In this document: positions 8,963-24,600 of the stretch, piece after piece
Numbering within the stretch: position 1 is the first letter of the stretch
Layout: each line of letters begins with the position of its first letter
Origin: CAYZXT01 sp964482515
Lineage (GTDB): Bacteria > Elusimicrobiota > Elusimicrobia > FEN-1173
Assembly: GCA_964482515.1 (NCBI GenBank)
Contig: CAYZXT010000011.1
Coordinates: 1-64,000 of the forward strand
Length of the DNA stretch: 64,000 bases
Reading direction: 5' to 3'
The notes under the pieces: model-generated
The model's input: only the letters and a program-made list of their open reading frames with translations
Databases searched by the model: none
What the model was told of the DNA's origin: nothing
Made by a program: the position numbers and the translations under genes

Positions 8963-9598
8963 TTAGATTTTGCCGACGTTGGGAGACACTTTGTACAGGT
9001 GCCAGATCGCCGCAACCGAGACGAGCACCACGACCAACAGGGTCACCACGTTGAAGGCGCCGTAGTGGCTGGTGGCCAGCATGCCGAAGAGCATGGGGCC
9101 GGAGAGGTATGTGTTGGTTTTGGAGGCCATCAGCGCGCGTTTGCGGAGGGCGGGAAGCTCTTCCGGCGCGGCTTTCGCTTCGGCGGGGATGCCCAGGATC
9201 TTCTTCTGCGCGGGCCAGATGATGAACCAGACGTTGAACCACATGATGGTCCCCAGCAGCATGCCGACGGAGATCCAGATGGCGCGGCCGGTCAGCCCTT
9301 CGTAGCTGCTCCAGAGGCTGGTGGGGCCGAAGCCCACGCCCGGCGTGTACATGTAGACCATGGTGAAGAGCACGAGGCCGGCGAGGAAGGTGATCATGGC
9401 GCCCCAGCGGAACCAGAACAACGCCCGGGGCTGCAGCAGCGGGTTCACGATCTTCTTGCCGTTGTCGTCCAGCGCGCCCTGGAGGGGGACGTTGACGAAG
9501 TTGAAAAAGTAGAGATGGCCGATCCAGAGGATGCCCGCGAGAACGTGCAGCCACCGGAATAGAAGATGAAAGTTACTGTAGAGATCGCTCAGCGCCAA
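8963..9598 (-). CDS. urate oxidase N-terminal (PuuD-type) membrane protein
   Basis: A 211-residue membrane protein with five hydrophobic segments. It opens with FHLLFRWLHVLAGILWIGHL, matching the Urate_ox_N (PuuD) membrane family, where conserved His residues in TM1 and later helices (here also FNVWFIIWPAQ and a C-terminal AAIWHLYK) probably bind haem. In PuuD urate hydroxylase a cytochrome c domain follows; here that domain is absent, so the substrate may differ. The ATG is preceded by AGGAGG on the minus strand. It lies about 95 bp downstream of acnA in the same direction and may be cotranscribed. Confidence 0.75.
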   Translation of the reverse strand: MALSDLYSNFHLLFRWLHVLAGILWIGHLYFFNFVNVPLQGALDDNGKKIVNPLLQPRALFWFRWGAMITFLAGLVLFTMVYMYTPGVGFGPTSLWSSYEGLTGRAIWISVGMLLGTIMWFNVWFIIWPAQKKILGIPAEAKAAPEELPALRKRALMASKTNTYLSGPMLFGMLATSHYGAFNVVTLLVVVLVSVAAIWHLYKVSPNVGKI

Positions 9599-9692
9599 TG
9601 TGATCCTCCTGAATTGTGATCTAAATTACCTAGGCAAATTGAATCCGGACAAAAATTATCATATTTCCGGGAACGTGGGCAACCACATGTCG

Positions 9693-12404
<2,712 letters not shown>

Positions 12405-12455
12405 GGTGTTCCTCTTTCGTGGGGGATTAGCGAAAGATCATTCTATAAAATTACA

Positions 12456-12552
12456 GAGAAGGATTCGCCCTCTCGCTCGGACACTCCCCTCCCCCCAGCC
12501 CCCGTCTGCGACGGGGGATAGTCCTTGTCCTCACGAGAGACGAATCCTTCTC
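12456..12552. repeat. Long imperfect inverted repeat in the giant gene / acnA intergenic region
   Basis: Arms 12456-12475 (GAGAAGGATTCG then CCCTCTCG) and 12534-12552 (CGAGAGA then CGAATCCTTCTC) pair over almost 20 bp. They enclose a second hairpin, CCCCCGTC/GACGGGGG near 12500-12518. On the minus strand it lies between the stop of the giant gene and the start of acnA and is followed by an AT-rich stretch, so it may act as a terminator or be a small mobile repeat. Confidence 0.6.
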
Positions 12553-12570
12553 ATTATTATGGCCATGGAT

Positions 12571-12656
12571 GAATTTCGATCCGGTGGCCTCGGAGAGACT
12601 TAGGGGAAAGGCTCTCCGAGGAGTGACCCGTGGGGGAACGTCCCCGGGCGAAATTC
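12571..12656. repeat. Nested inverted repeats just downstream of the giant gene
   Basis: Outer arms GAATTTCG (12571-12578) and CGAAATTC (12649-12656) enclose a 10-bp hairpin CCTCGGAGAG (12588-12597) / CTCTCCGAGG (12612-12621) and a smaller GGGGA/TCCCC hairpin near 12633-12645. The arrangement is a three-way junction. It begins 34 bp after the stop codon of the giant minus-strand gene, a position suited to a transcription end or an RNA-stabilising structure. Confidence 0.55.
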
Positions 12657-12689
12657 AGACAGGGCCAAAGATGCTTTTGTTTTGGGGAA

Positions 12690-15600
12690 TTACGCGCTGG
12701 CGGAAATGGCCTGGCGGACGGCGTCCTGGGCGCGGAAGAAGTCGCCGATCAGGCCCTTTTCCGGAGAGTAAACGAAGAGGGCGTCGAGGGCCCAGACGAG
12801 GACAGCCGTGATCCCCAGTTGATCGGCGAGGGCGGGGATGTCCAGCGGCGTGTCTTTGTAGGTGATCAGGCCGGTAAACCGGAGGTTAAATTGCTTCGCG
12901 ATGTCCGACACGTCGATCTGGATTCTTCCGTGCACCCGCGCGGGACTGAGTCGCGACAGCGCCGTCACGATGAGTTCATCCGACCTGATCTTTTCCAGGA
13001 AAGCGGACGCCTGCGGATCGGCGGCGGCCATTTGCTCCAGCCTTTGCCGCGTTCTCCGTTCGTCGTTCACGATCAGCATGCCTTTCGCGATGGGCGCGCG
13101 GCCGAGGCGCTGCAAGAAGCGCAGCAATTCGTCGTCGGACATGGAATCGATCCCGGTGCCGTCGATGAGCGGCGTGGTCAGCCGGTCCAGGTCCGCGGCC
13201 CGCGCCAGAATGAAATGCCCGGCGGATTTCCATAATCCGATCATCCCCTTGAGGAAAAGAACCGGCCTGCGGGCGATGTTCCAAAGCGCAGAAGCAATCG
13301 TGATGCGCGGCGCGGTCCGTGGTACGTCCAGCCCTTGGCCCAGAACTTGGGTTTTCACATCGTCCATCCGCACATGGGCTTCCGGTACCGCCGTGGCGAT
13401 GTCGGGCATCAGGCGGAGGATCTCGGCGGAGCGGGACATCTCGGCGGCGGGGTCGTTCCCTTCCGCCTGCATCGTTGCCAGTCTGTCGGCCGACCGAAGG
13501 TTTTTTCGCAACAAGCTCGCGCCCAAGACGACCGAAGCGGCGGCGATGATTATCACCGCCGTCATAGGTGAGGGATTTTCCGCGCCGATAGGAAGGACGA
13601 CGCTCATGACGGGGATTCCGTATCCGCCGTCTTTCCGCTCTCCTGAGGTGATTCGGAAACAAAAGGTTTTGTCGAGGTGTCCGTTGCTGGGTTTTGAGAC
13701 TTTCATCCTTTCCGCCCGCAATCCGAGCGCTTCCGCGGTCTCCGCGATTTCTTCGATGTCCAAGGACTCGAATTGATAAACGCGCAGGAATAGATGGCCT
13801 CCCGGTTTGACGGCCAACAACGCCTGTTTAAGGATTTTGCGTTTCACGTCCGGATCAATGCTGGGGTCGCTCATAACGCTGAACATGATGACGTGGTCAT
13901 ATTCTTTCGAGGCGGTAATCGCCGTCGCGTCGCCATGATGGTATCGCGGCGGGATCGAGCGGGTCGGTTTAAGGGTCTGGAAGATTTTCAAGGAACCCTG
14001 TATCGCCCCGGCCACCCGTGATTCCGCGATGTCGACGCCTTCGTATTTTCCACCCAGCAAACTCAGAACTACCCCAGTTATGGGTGAAGATCCTTGGCCG
14101 ATCTCCAATATTCGGTCGCCCGGTTTAACGAAGGATTTGAAGAGGAGCGCAAACGCGGCGATGACGTCCCGCATCTTGCCAAGCTGGTCGTCGACAGTGT
14201 TGATTCGTTTAATAAGCGGTTCATCCGTATTATTGTCGTCATCCATCAGAGCCATCGGTCCCTTGACGCGGCCGGCGATGGCGAGGCGGTTGTATCCGCC
14301 GTGGGACACGATAGCCCAGAGGGACGGCAAGAGGATGGACGCGAGGTTGAGGGCACCGCCGAAGACGAGATAGAAGGGGAGATGGAAGACGAGGCCGATG
14401 CCGATCAGCGGCAGGCGGTCGGTGAATCCCTTCCACGTTCGACGTGAGTTGAAGGTTCTATATTCCAACGTGATGCCACCGTTCTCGTCCTTGACCGGAT
14501 AGTAGGCGCCATCGTGCAGATAGCCGAAGGCCACCGCAGAGGCCGCCGCCACGATCAGCGTCGCCAGCGGGCTGAGCGGCCCGAAAGCGACGCGGATGAG
14601 GAACGGAATTCCCAGGACGATCAAAGGCTCGAACCACGGCGCCACCCACTTGGCGACGAAGCGGACCAGATCGTCGCGTTCCAGTCCTCGGGCGAACAGC
14701 TCCGCCACTTTCACCGTAGATCCCCAGGTGGCGGTCCCGGTATGCGAGGACGTTCCGGGCCATTCGCCGACGACGTCGAACGCGGTCCATTTGTCCAAGG
14801 TATGTTTCCATTCGATGCGGACGCGGTATCCCCGGCGGATCAGATCACGGCCGAAGAGGGTTTCCGGGAGGGCGCTTTCGGCGGCCGCGATGAATTCAGG
14901 CAGCAGTTCAGGGTTGTGCTTCTGGACGTCAAGATAGAATTGATCCAACGCCAAATGGCTTTTGTTGCCGGGATAGTTCTGCCGGACTCTGTCGTGTTTT
15001 CCTTCGAGCCAGAGCTTGACCGCCTGGAAGATCGGTTCCCGGGTCTCGACATTGAACGTGTTGTGGTACCGCATGACCTCCGGCAGGCGTCCCCAGGAGT
15101 CCTCGATGGCCCCGATGATGGTGGACATGATCCCCATGTTGGCGAGGTTCTGGTTGCCGTATTCGCCGCTGAGATCAAGATGGTTGAAGTATACGTGGTG
15201 GATGGACATTTCGAAGCGTCTGTCAGGCAGAACATCCCAATATATTTCCACCGCGCCCTTTTCCGGTTCATAGTCGGGGTCCGACGTCAGTTGGATCGTC
15301 GTAAATTGGCCGATGTTAAGGACTATGAGGGTGACGGGCTTGAGCCCTTTCCATGGCTCGTCGGCTTCGATGCGGGCCACGGGAGCGCCCTCCGCCAAGA
15401 TGTCAACGCCCTCACGGGACCAGCGGAGGTCAAAGCGGGGGACTTGATTTTTCATTTCGATGGGGCCCGTGATGATGCCGTCAGCGTCTACGCGGAAGGT
15501 GGAAACGTTGATGCCCTTCTCGGCCCGGATGGAGAACCCGCCGTTCTGCATTCGTGGGCCGACCCAAAGCCGCAGGTCCTTATTCAACTCCAACAGCCCC

Positions 15601-18600
15601 GCGATCTGTTTCTTCGCGAGGTCTCGCTCGATACGGGTTTGCGCCCTGCGTACCGTCCCAGGAATGGGTTCCGCGGCCATCGCCATCGGCCCGGTGACGC
15701 GGCCGGCGATGGCGAGGCGGTTGTATCCGCCGTGGGAGACGATCGCCCAGAGGGACGACAGGAGGATAGACGCGAGGTTGATCGCGCCGCCGAAGACGAG
15801 ATAGAAGGGGAGATGGAAGACGAGGCCGATGCCGATCAGCGGCAGGCGGTCGGTGAATCCCTTCCACGTTCGACGTGAGTTGAAGGTTCTATATTCCAAC
15901 GTGATGCCACCGTTCTCGTCCTTGACCGGATAGTAGGCGCCATCGTGCAGATAGCCGAAGGCCACCGCAGAGGCCGCCGCCACGATCAGCGTCGCCAGCG
16001 GGCTGAGCGGCCCGAAAGCGACGCGGATGAGGAACGGAATTCCCAGGACGATCAAAGGCTCGAACCACGGCGCCACCCACTTGGCGGCGAAGCGGACGAT
16101 GGCTGCTTTTTCCGCGGCCGTGGAGGGTGTGACGTTCAACATCCACTCTGCGGCTTTTATGCTCCATCCCGCGGTTGCGGCGGGAGTGGGGGTTTCCGGT
16201 TTCACCCCATTCCCTTTGATGGGGACCTGTGGAACTTCCCCTTCCAGATAAAGGTAGCCGATCCCCCTCGCGAAGTAATTGTTCCCCGGTGGCATTTCGC
16301 CGTCCTGTCGCGCCCGGATGGTTTCGTCCAGGAGCTCTCGCAGGGAAAGCCCGCGCCAAACATCGTGTGGAACGTGGCGGTGGTCCTTCGTGAACGCACC
16401 GACGATCCGGGCACCGTAGAAGCGTTCCAGGCTGGCGGCCGCGCCGAACCCGATGACGCCGTCGCTGTCGGAATCGCCCGAGATGATTTTATATCCCGGA
16501 AAATAGCGCGAGAAAACTGCGGCTTCCTCCTCATGGAGTTTAACCGGGAGCCCGGGCGTTTTTTCGATGAGGAAGAGGTGGATCGTCCTCCTCCGCATGT
16601 CGATTCTACGCTCAATGGAAACCTTGGGCGTCTTCCTATCGGGCTGTGGCGGCATGGCGTCGGCGGCTTTCTGGATTTTTCGGAACATATCTCCGTAGAG
16701 ATCTTCGATCGTCAGTGTTGATCCGCCGTCCGTCCAAAGGTCGATTTTGTAGCGGATGGCGGAGAAGGGGGGATTGCCGCTGAAGTCGGCGGCGTTGCGC
16801 CTTATTCCGGAGACATCTTCCTTGATTCGCGGTATGTTATCGTCATCTGCCAGCAGAGCCACCGGACCGGTGATGCGGCCGGCGATGGCGAGGCGGTTGT
16901 ATCCGCCGTGGGACACGATCGCCCAGAGGGACGACAGGAGGATGGACGCGAGGTTGATCGCGCCGCCGAAGACGAGATAGAAGGGGAGATGGAAGACGAG
17001 GCCGATGCCGATCAGCGGCAGGCGGTCGGTGAATCCCTTCCACGTTCGACGTGAGTTGAAGGTTCTATATTCCAACGTGATGCCACCGTTCTCGTCCTTG
17101 ACCGGATAGTAGGCGCCATCGTGCAGATAGCCGAAGGCCACCGCAGAGGCCGCCGCCACGATCAGCGTCGCCAGCGGGCTGAGCGGCCCGAAAGCGACGC
17201 GGATGAGGAACGGAATCCCCAGGACGATCAGAGGCTCGAACCACGGCGCCACCCACTTGGCGGCGAAGTTGACCAGCGCCGCATCGTGCGCAGCATTCGG
17301 TGGGGAAAACGCTTCATCGTCGGCCTGGTCGGGAGCGGGAAGGGCCTGCGCCGGCCCAGGGACGACGCTTGACACCTCCAATACAGAGATTTCGTCCGGG
17401 AAGTTTATGTCCCTTAATTCGTCGAGCGTTAAAAGCCCGCGGGCGCGGACGATGTCGAACAGCTCCTGCCACCCGTCCGTATCCGTCACCGGGACGGGAA
17501 TGCCTTTGTCGACTAACGCTTCAGCCAGTGACTGCCGCACGAGCGCGGCCAGGTCCCGTCCCTTAAGATCTATGGGGATCCGCTTCTCGCTCGCATTCTC
17601 GTTGAACGCGCGCAGAACTGTGCCGCGGAGATATCTCAGATTGCCGACGGCCGCCATGAATCCGTTTATGTCCGAGCGGACCTTGTAACCGGGAAAGTGG
17701 GTTTTAAAAATCGAAATAATTTCGGGATACAGCGAAAGATTCACCGAAGGATCTTTATAAATGTAATCAACCTCGATCAGCCGGTCGATCATGTCGATCC
17801 AAATCTGCAGTTCCACGGACACGCCGTCTTCCGGCGGGGGGAGGCTTTCGATGCGTTCGAAGAGATCCTCGAAAATATCATCGAAGGTTTTGATTTGGTC
17901 GGGGCGCTTGCGCAAGATGATGTTGTAGTCGATGGAGGGATATCTCCCTTTGCCCGCTATGCTTTGCGCGATGTGTGTGTCATCGGTAACTCTCCAGGGA
18001 ATCCTTTGAGAAACTGGGCCCGGCTCTTTCAGGGAAGCATCTGCCAGTGGTTCGACCGGCGACGGCGTGTTCTCTTGGGCGGGGACGTTCAAGAGGGAAG
18101 GGAACAAACGGGTGATCCCAGTCGCGATCGCCAGGGCCAGACCTGAAACGGCGGGCGGCGTCCGCATAAGGGAATCGAACTTTCTCATCATGCGCATCCC
18201 GGCGCTGCTTACGGGTTTCCGGATGAGCGTGACCCCTTCTTCCTGGAACGCCATCTCAAGCTGCCACCGTGCCAGGGAGCCGATGCCCCGCCCGCGAAAG
18301 GCGGGAGCGACGTTGACCATGCAGACATATCGGGTTTGAGGCTCTTCGGGTTCTTCGTAGGGATCGATTTCATGAAAGAGGGGGCGGGAGGAATCGTCCT
18401 CTGTTATTTCAATATACCCGACTTTTTCCCCCTGGAAGAAAATGGGAACGCTTCCTTTCGTTTTCGGAAGGAAACGGCCTTTTGTCCAGACGAAGACGTC
18501 TCCCAATGAAATGTCTTCCGCGTCGGCTTGGGAGGACGAGTCCGCCCGCGATTGCGTAGCTGAGGGAAGAGGCAGGCCGGCCAGCACCGCCAAATTGTAG

Positions 18601-21600
18601 GCGGCGTGGCTGGCCGCGGCGGCAACGAAGGATCCAATGAGACTGTTGATGGTGAGGCCCAGGAGGGAAAAAGTGGTGCCCGTGAATCCGCCAAGCACGA
18701 GATAGAGGGGGCCGTGAAAAATAAGGCTGAGGAAGAAAAACGGAAGGCGTTGGAAGAGGCCTTTCGGCGTCCCGGGAGAGGCAAGTTGCACTGATGTGCC
18801 GTCCGGGAAATAATAAAAGTCGTGTCGGTAGGCGAAGAACAGCGAACTGGCAATGGCGGCCGCGAGGGCGCCGAACGGCGCGCTTCCCAACAGCGCGGGC
18901 AATCCCCAGACGAGCAGGGCGACTCCCGCCGTTTGCAGCGGCTCCCACCACCAGGCGACGCGCGTGGCGGCGAGCTGGACGAGCGCGGCATGACCGGGAT
19001 CGGACGGGTCCAGCGCCTTTGCATCAAACCGTTTCCCCTCGATGCCGAAACGGCCGGGCCAGAGCTGATTCAAGCGAAAGGCCAGCGTTACCGTTGAATC
19101 CCACGTGGCGGTGGGGGGAGGTATATTTCCCGATTCGTCATGTTCTTTGTCGCCGGCCAAATTCCGGAGATAATGGGCGGTGGTTTCAATGGCTTCCCAG
19201 GCGGTGTATGCGGGCGTCCATCCCAGGATGGTCCGCGCGAGAGATGTGTTGAGCCTTGGCATATAAAAAGGATTGGCGGTTTGATTGATTGCGAAAGGAT
19301 AGCGCTCTTGCCCGAATGCGCTCCTGACCGCGTCGAACACCTGCGCCATTTTCAGAGGCTCCCCCTCAGGCCCGATCAATATGACGTGGTTTTCGTCCGT
19401 CCGGTTATCCAGCAATGCCTCTCCCGCCAACCGCACGGCCCGCGCGGCGTCCCCGACGTATTGGAAAGAGCGCGTGTCCGGCGTCACGGTGACTGGCTCG
19501 CGGTTGAAAATCTTTTCCATGAAAATAGTGATGACGTTTCGCCCCTGGCGGGGGCCCACCACGTTGGCGAAGCGGACGACGATGGCATTGCCGGGAGGCA
19601 GGTCCATGACGAACCGCTCGGCGGCCACTTTGGAAAGAGAGTAGAAGCCGTTTTTAAGGTCCGAGGAGATGTTGGGCGATTCGAGGAGCGCGGCGATTTC
19701 CGGCAGGGCCAGGAATCCGTCGATGAAGTCCTTAGGCTCCTGGCCGATTCTGGCCGGGTCTTCTTCCGTCAATAATCGGATGTAGGCGGCGAACTTTTCG
19801 TGGAATATCTCGAGGAATCTTTTTGTGTCGGGTGAAAAATGATCTTCGATGGGAACGCTCTCGTCCACGGTTTCGTCCTTGAGCCCTGGCAGGAGCGTGT
19901 AGATATGGACGCTGGAGGTGTAGACCATCTTTTTGCCGTTTTTTTTCGCCAGCGCCGCCAGATAGCCGGTGAGCAGCGCGTTGGAGAGGAACGTGTTCTC
20001 GCGCGTGTTGGGCTGAGTGGGGTCGGTTGTCATGCCGGCGATCGCCTGGGCCGCCAGATGGTAAATGAGTGGGGACCTCTGGATAAGCGCTTCCATCGCG
20101 GCCCGGTTCCCCGGATGAAGATAATCGTCCACGTTCACGATGAAAATGTTTTCGCTTCCAGGCCGACCCAGGACGCCCGCCATTTTCTTGAGGTCGTCGG
20201 AACGCACCAGGGCGATGGTGGGCCGGCCCTCGACGATCAGTTTATCCAAAAGGGTCGATCCGACGAAACCCGTCCCCCCGGTGACAATGGGAGGAATTTC
20301 CTTCCCTTTGAAGTGGGCCAGGATTTCTTCCGGGGCCCAGACGCGGGCGGTGGCGGGTCGTTTGTTCCTTTGGCGAAGGACATGGGTGATCATATCTTCG
20401 GGCGAAGCTGGCTTTGTCTTCTTCTCCCATTGAGGATCATCGAAATAGTTGAACAGCGGATCCCGGGCCTTGTGGTTGCCGACTTCCATGGCAAGGCTGG
20501 GGAGGAGGTAACCGCCGGGTTTCAGCACGCGTGCGGCGGCGTTCAAGGCTTCCCGTTGACCGCTCGGCCCCAGAACTTCGACCCCGAAGGTGCTGCGGGT
20601 ATGGATGAGGTCAGCGCTCTCTAAGCCGAGCAGCGAGTCCAACCGTTTGGCGTCACCCTGCACCAGGACGATTCGCGCTCGGATTCTCGGATCGAGTTGG
20701 GACCAGTTGGCGTAAAGTTTTTGAAAATTTCCGGGGAACCATTCGACGAGGGTCACGCGGGAGGTTCCATACTGATCAAGCTGAAGGAACATCAGGGCTT
20801 CCACCAAAGACGTTCCCGGCCCGATGACGACGATCTCCTGCAGGCGCGCGAGGTCCTTGTCGGCCAGGGCGTTGAGCGTCCTCATGCGCGTTTTCATTAG
20901 GGATTCTATTTCGTCATCGGTATCGGTTTCCAGGATGAACGGCCGCTGGAGTTGAAGATTCGCCACGGGATCACTGCCCCAACCTGGAACGCCGGGGAAC
21001 TCCCGGAGGACGGTTTTCCCGTTCTCCAACGAGATTTTGACGGGTTTGGATGCGAGGCGCTTCAGCGCTGCGGGAATATCGTCATCGGATGATTGCACCG
21101 CAGAAGGCAGCGGAAGACCCGCATACACCGACAAATTATAAATAGCATGGGTGGCGGCCGAATAGACGAAGGATCCGATGAGACTGTTGACGGTGAGGCC
21201 CAGGAGGGAAAAAGTGGTGCCCGTGAATCCGCCAAGTACGAGATAGAGGGGGCCGTGGAAAATAAGGCTGAGGAAAAAAAAGGGAGCGCGCTGGCCTATG
21301 CCTTTCAGAGTCAGTGGGGGGGCGAGTTGAACTGAACTGCCGTCAGGGAAATAATAATAGTCGTGTCTGTAGGCGAACAACAGCGAACTGGCAATGGCGG
21401 CAGCGAGGGCGCCGAACGGGGCGTTTCCCAGCAGCGCGGGCAATCCCCAGACGAGCAGGGCGACTCCCGCCGTTTGCAGCGGTTCCCACCACCAGGCGAC
21501 GCGCGTGGCGGCGAAGCGGATGATCTCTTCGGGGGAACGCGGGGCGCGTTTCTGGAGGCGGGCGGCAAACCGGTCGATGCTCTCGGCGACCTTCACCGTC

Positions 21601-24600
21601 GATCCCCAGGTGGCGGAGGGGGAACGCCTCAGCGCGTCCAGGGCCCTTTGTGCCTCCGTGATGTATCGAAGGACGTCTAACGGTTTATTTACGTAGCCTT
21701 TTCCGGACAGGAGTTCCCTCAAAAAGATGAGATCGATTTGGCCGAACTCGTTGCCCGGGCCCAGCGGCTCGGCGCTCAGTAGGTCTCCGACCATCACGAC
21801 TTTGTTCGGGGGAATGAGGCGATAGTTTCCCAGGTGACCGCCCAGATTGATGGCGTAGCCGATCTCGTGGATCGCCAGCATGGCTTTCAGGCAGTCGACC
21901 ACGACTCTCTTTTTTGTTTCCGGGGAGTTGGGCGTGCCCATGTACGAAATCCGCGTGCCGTCCAGATAATCGAAGGCCGTCACCGTGAGCGCGTCTTTAT
22001 CGAAACGGACGGGGCGTCCGTAGAGCCAGAATATCCCGCGCGCTTCCACGAGGAACCGCGGGGCGGCGACCACTTCGTTGGGGCCGAACCGGTCCGTGAG
22101 CGTTTGGGCGATGTCGAAGGCCGTCCGGGACATCACGAGGCGGTCGAAGTCCTCTCCGGGCATCTTCAGTTCCAGGGTGGCGTAGGACCCGTCGTTCTGT
22201 TTGATGAAGACGAGCTGGCGGCGGAAGGAGTCCACCTGCGGGCTGAAGAACAGGTTTTCGGCGAGAGGGAAGACGGTCCCCAGAGCGTTGATTTGATCGA
22301 GAGGGGAAAGATCACTTTCCATTTCCTGGGGATAGAAAAGCCGGAGCAGTGACATCGTCTCCAGGAGCGTCGAGAGGCGGGCGGGGTCCGAAAGGATGGC
22401 CCGCAATTCCGACTCTCCCTGGGATGCCGGGCTGTCCGGCCGTTGGGCGGGCGTCAATGAAAGGGCGTCCGCGGGCGGAATCTGGCCCGGTCCCTGGAGT
22501 GTCCTCCGCGCGACGGCTTTGGTGACGGCGAGTACGTCTTCCTCGAATCCTTCGAAGGCCTTCCGCGTGGACGCGACGAGATCGTGTATCTGGACCGGCC
22601 GTTTGTCCAGGTGCGATAGGCGCCAGTCCCTCAATTCTTCGCCGGTCATCGCGGTTTCTTCGTAGCTGTTTTGAATAAGGATTTTAAGCCTGGACATGGC
22701 CGCGACGAAAGCCTCCGAGCAAAGTTCCGCCCGGTGCGCGTGATCGGCGGCGTTGTCCAGGGGGAGATAACCCTTCGGCGCCAGTTTGCTCAGAAGTTGG
22801 CGATATTCGGTGAGGACGTAAAAATCGGAATCCATTTCCTTGATGCGCTTAACGAAATAGCGGACCTCCGCTTCCAGGATTTTCCTTTCCCGGTCCGAAT
22901 CGGCGGATGTGGGACTTGCTTTCATCTGCAGCACGTTCGACGGCGGGGCGGAAGTCCTCTGTCCCGTTCGGGAGCCCAGCCCGGCCGGTTGCGGCGCGGC
23001 GGGCGGCGTTTGCTGCGAGCGCAGCCAGAAGTAAGCGGCCCAAAACAAGAGAACCGCGGTGAGAGGCGCGGTTCTCGAGATCAATCCGGAGGCGGCCGTG
23101 AATGAGAGTTGCGGCGATACTGCGGTTGCCAGGGCCGTCCATACAGTCGCGAAGAAGGCGAGAATTTCCATCGGCTGGACATCGAACGGCAAGAACGAGG
23201 GGCGTTGGCGGAAAAATAAGCCTCCCCGGGCGAAGGAGACGACGAAGCCGGGCATGGATCTTCCAACGGGATGTACCGACCCGGGGTTCGACAGCGCTTT
23301 GGTGGCCGCTTCCGCGATGCCGCGCACTTTGGCGATGAAATCGGCGAATTGCGGCGCCAGGGGGCGGGCCGCGGAGGCCCTCTGCATGGCCAGGTAAAGT
23401 TTTTCCCCGAGGAGCATTTTTTCCACCGGGATGCGGTCCATGGCGAAGAGGCCGAGATATTTGTTTCCGTCCGCTGGGACCTCTCCCAATTTCGGCGTGA
23501 CGGTCACGACCGACACGTTTTTGTCCAGCAGTATCCGTTCGAGTCCGGGCGTATGGAACCCTCCGGCGACGAGTACGGCGACGGACGGCGATGCCTCCTT
23601 GCCCGGCGAGCGCAACAGGTTCTGAACCATGTCCGCGTTCCGTTGATCCGCGGCGCGGTAGAAATTTTCATAGGGCGCGAGGATAGGCGCCAACGGGGAA
23701 CTGTCTTCCGCCTTTTGAGCTTTGAACGCGCCGAGGGCGGTGAGTCGATGGTCCATCGATAAGATGTTTTCGCGCTGGGCGGCGTATCGTTCCCATTCCG
23801 CCGGACCGAACTCGTTTTCCTTCAAGCGTTCCAGGAGCCGCAAATCCTCCGAGAGGGCCATCCACTCTTTCTGTTCCGGCGTCGCGGTGGCCCGGGCGAC
23901 GACGGCCTGCTGGAAATCCGCCACTTCGTCGAAGAGTTTGTGCCGGTCGATCTCCTCCGCCGACAGCGCATAGCGTACATAGGCGGCGAACTGCGGATAG
24001 GCCGAGAGCTTCAGCCCCTGGCTTTCCGTGAACGTCCGGAAGAAATCGTAGTAGGCGCCCCGGCCCATTTGCCCGGAGCGGAATGCCAGGCTGGCCTCGA
24101 GCAATTTTTGGACAGCGGCTTCGCTCAGGCGGGCGGAGAGAACGTGGATCAACCGTCCCCGTTCGGCTTCGACCTGCTTGAAGTCCAGGGCGTTTTCCAT
24201 GCGAAGCAAATCCGCCAGGCGGCGCGTTTGGGGGAACCGGGGAAGAAGGCCCTGGCCCTGTTTCAGCAGAGTTTGAAGGTGCTTCGCCAGATCGACGGTG
24301 CCTCTTTGATAGGACGCGATGTCGTCATCGAGTTCCCGGAGCGGCGGCGTGAGGATTTTTTCCCGCAGGGCGTTGAGCGATCGGCGGTGCGCGGCGATGA
24401 TGTTGTCCAGGGCGGCTTTTTGGCGGGCCCCGTCGCGGTAGGCTTCGACGTTCGCCGCGTAGCTGGCTTCGGTTTCCACGCCCCAAAGCCTCGGCTCTTC
24501 CTCGGAGACGGCGGCGAAATATTCCGGTCCCGTGAAAAATTTATGTTCCAGCAGGAACTTGGCGAGGATTTCCCTGTGCTCCGCGCTTTCCGGCGCGCGG

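Noticed and set aside
14514..15878. A 454-residue plus-strand frame and similar frames over 14-17 kb
   Set aside because: They are antisense to the giant gene. They recur only because the membrane-module DNA is repeated.
14251..17268. Direct repeats that might suggest a CRISPR array or tandem mobile elements
   Set aside because: The repeats are about 0.41 kb, unequally spaced, in frame, and encode a transmembrane module; there are no short regular spacers, terminal inverted repeats or transposase.
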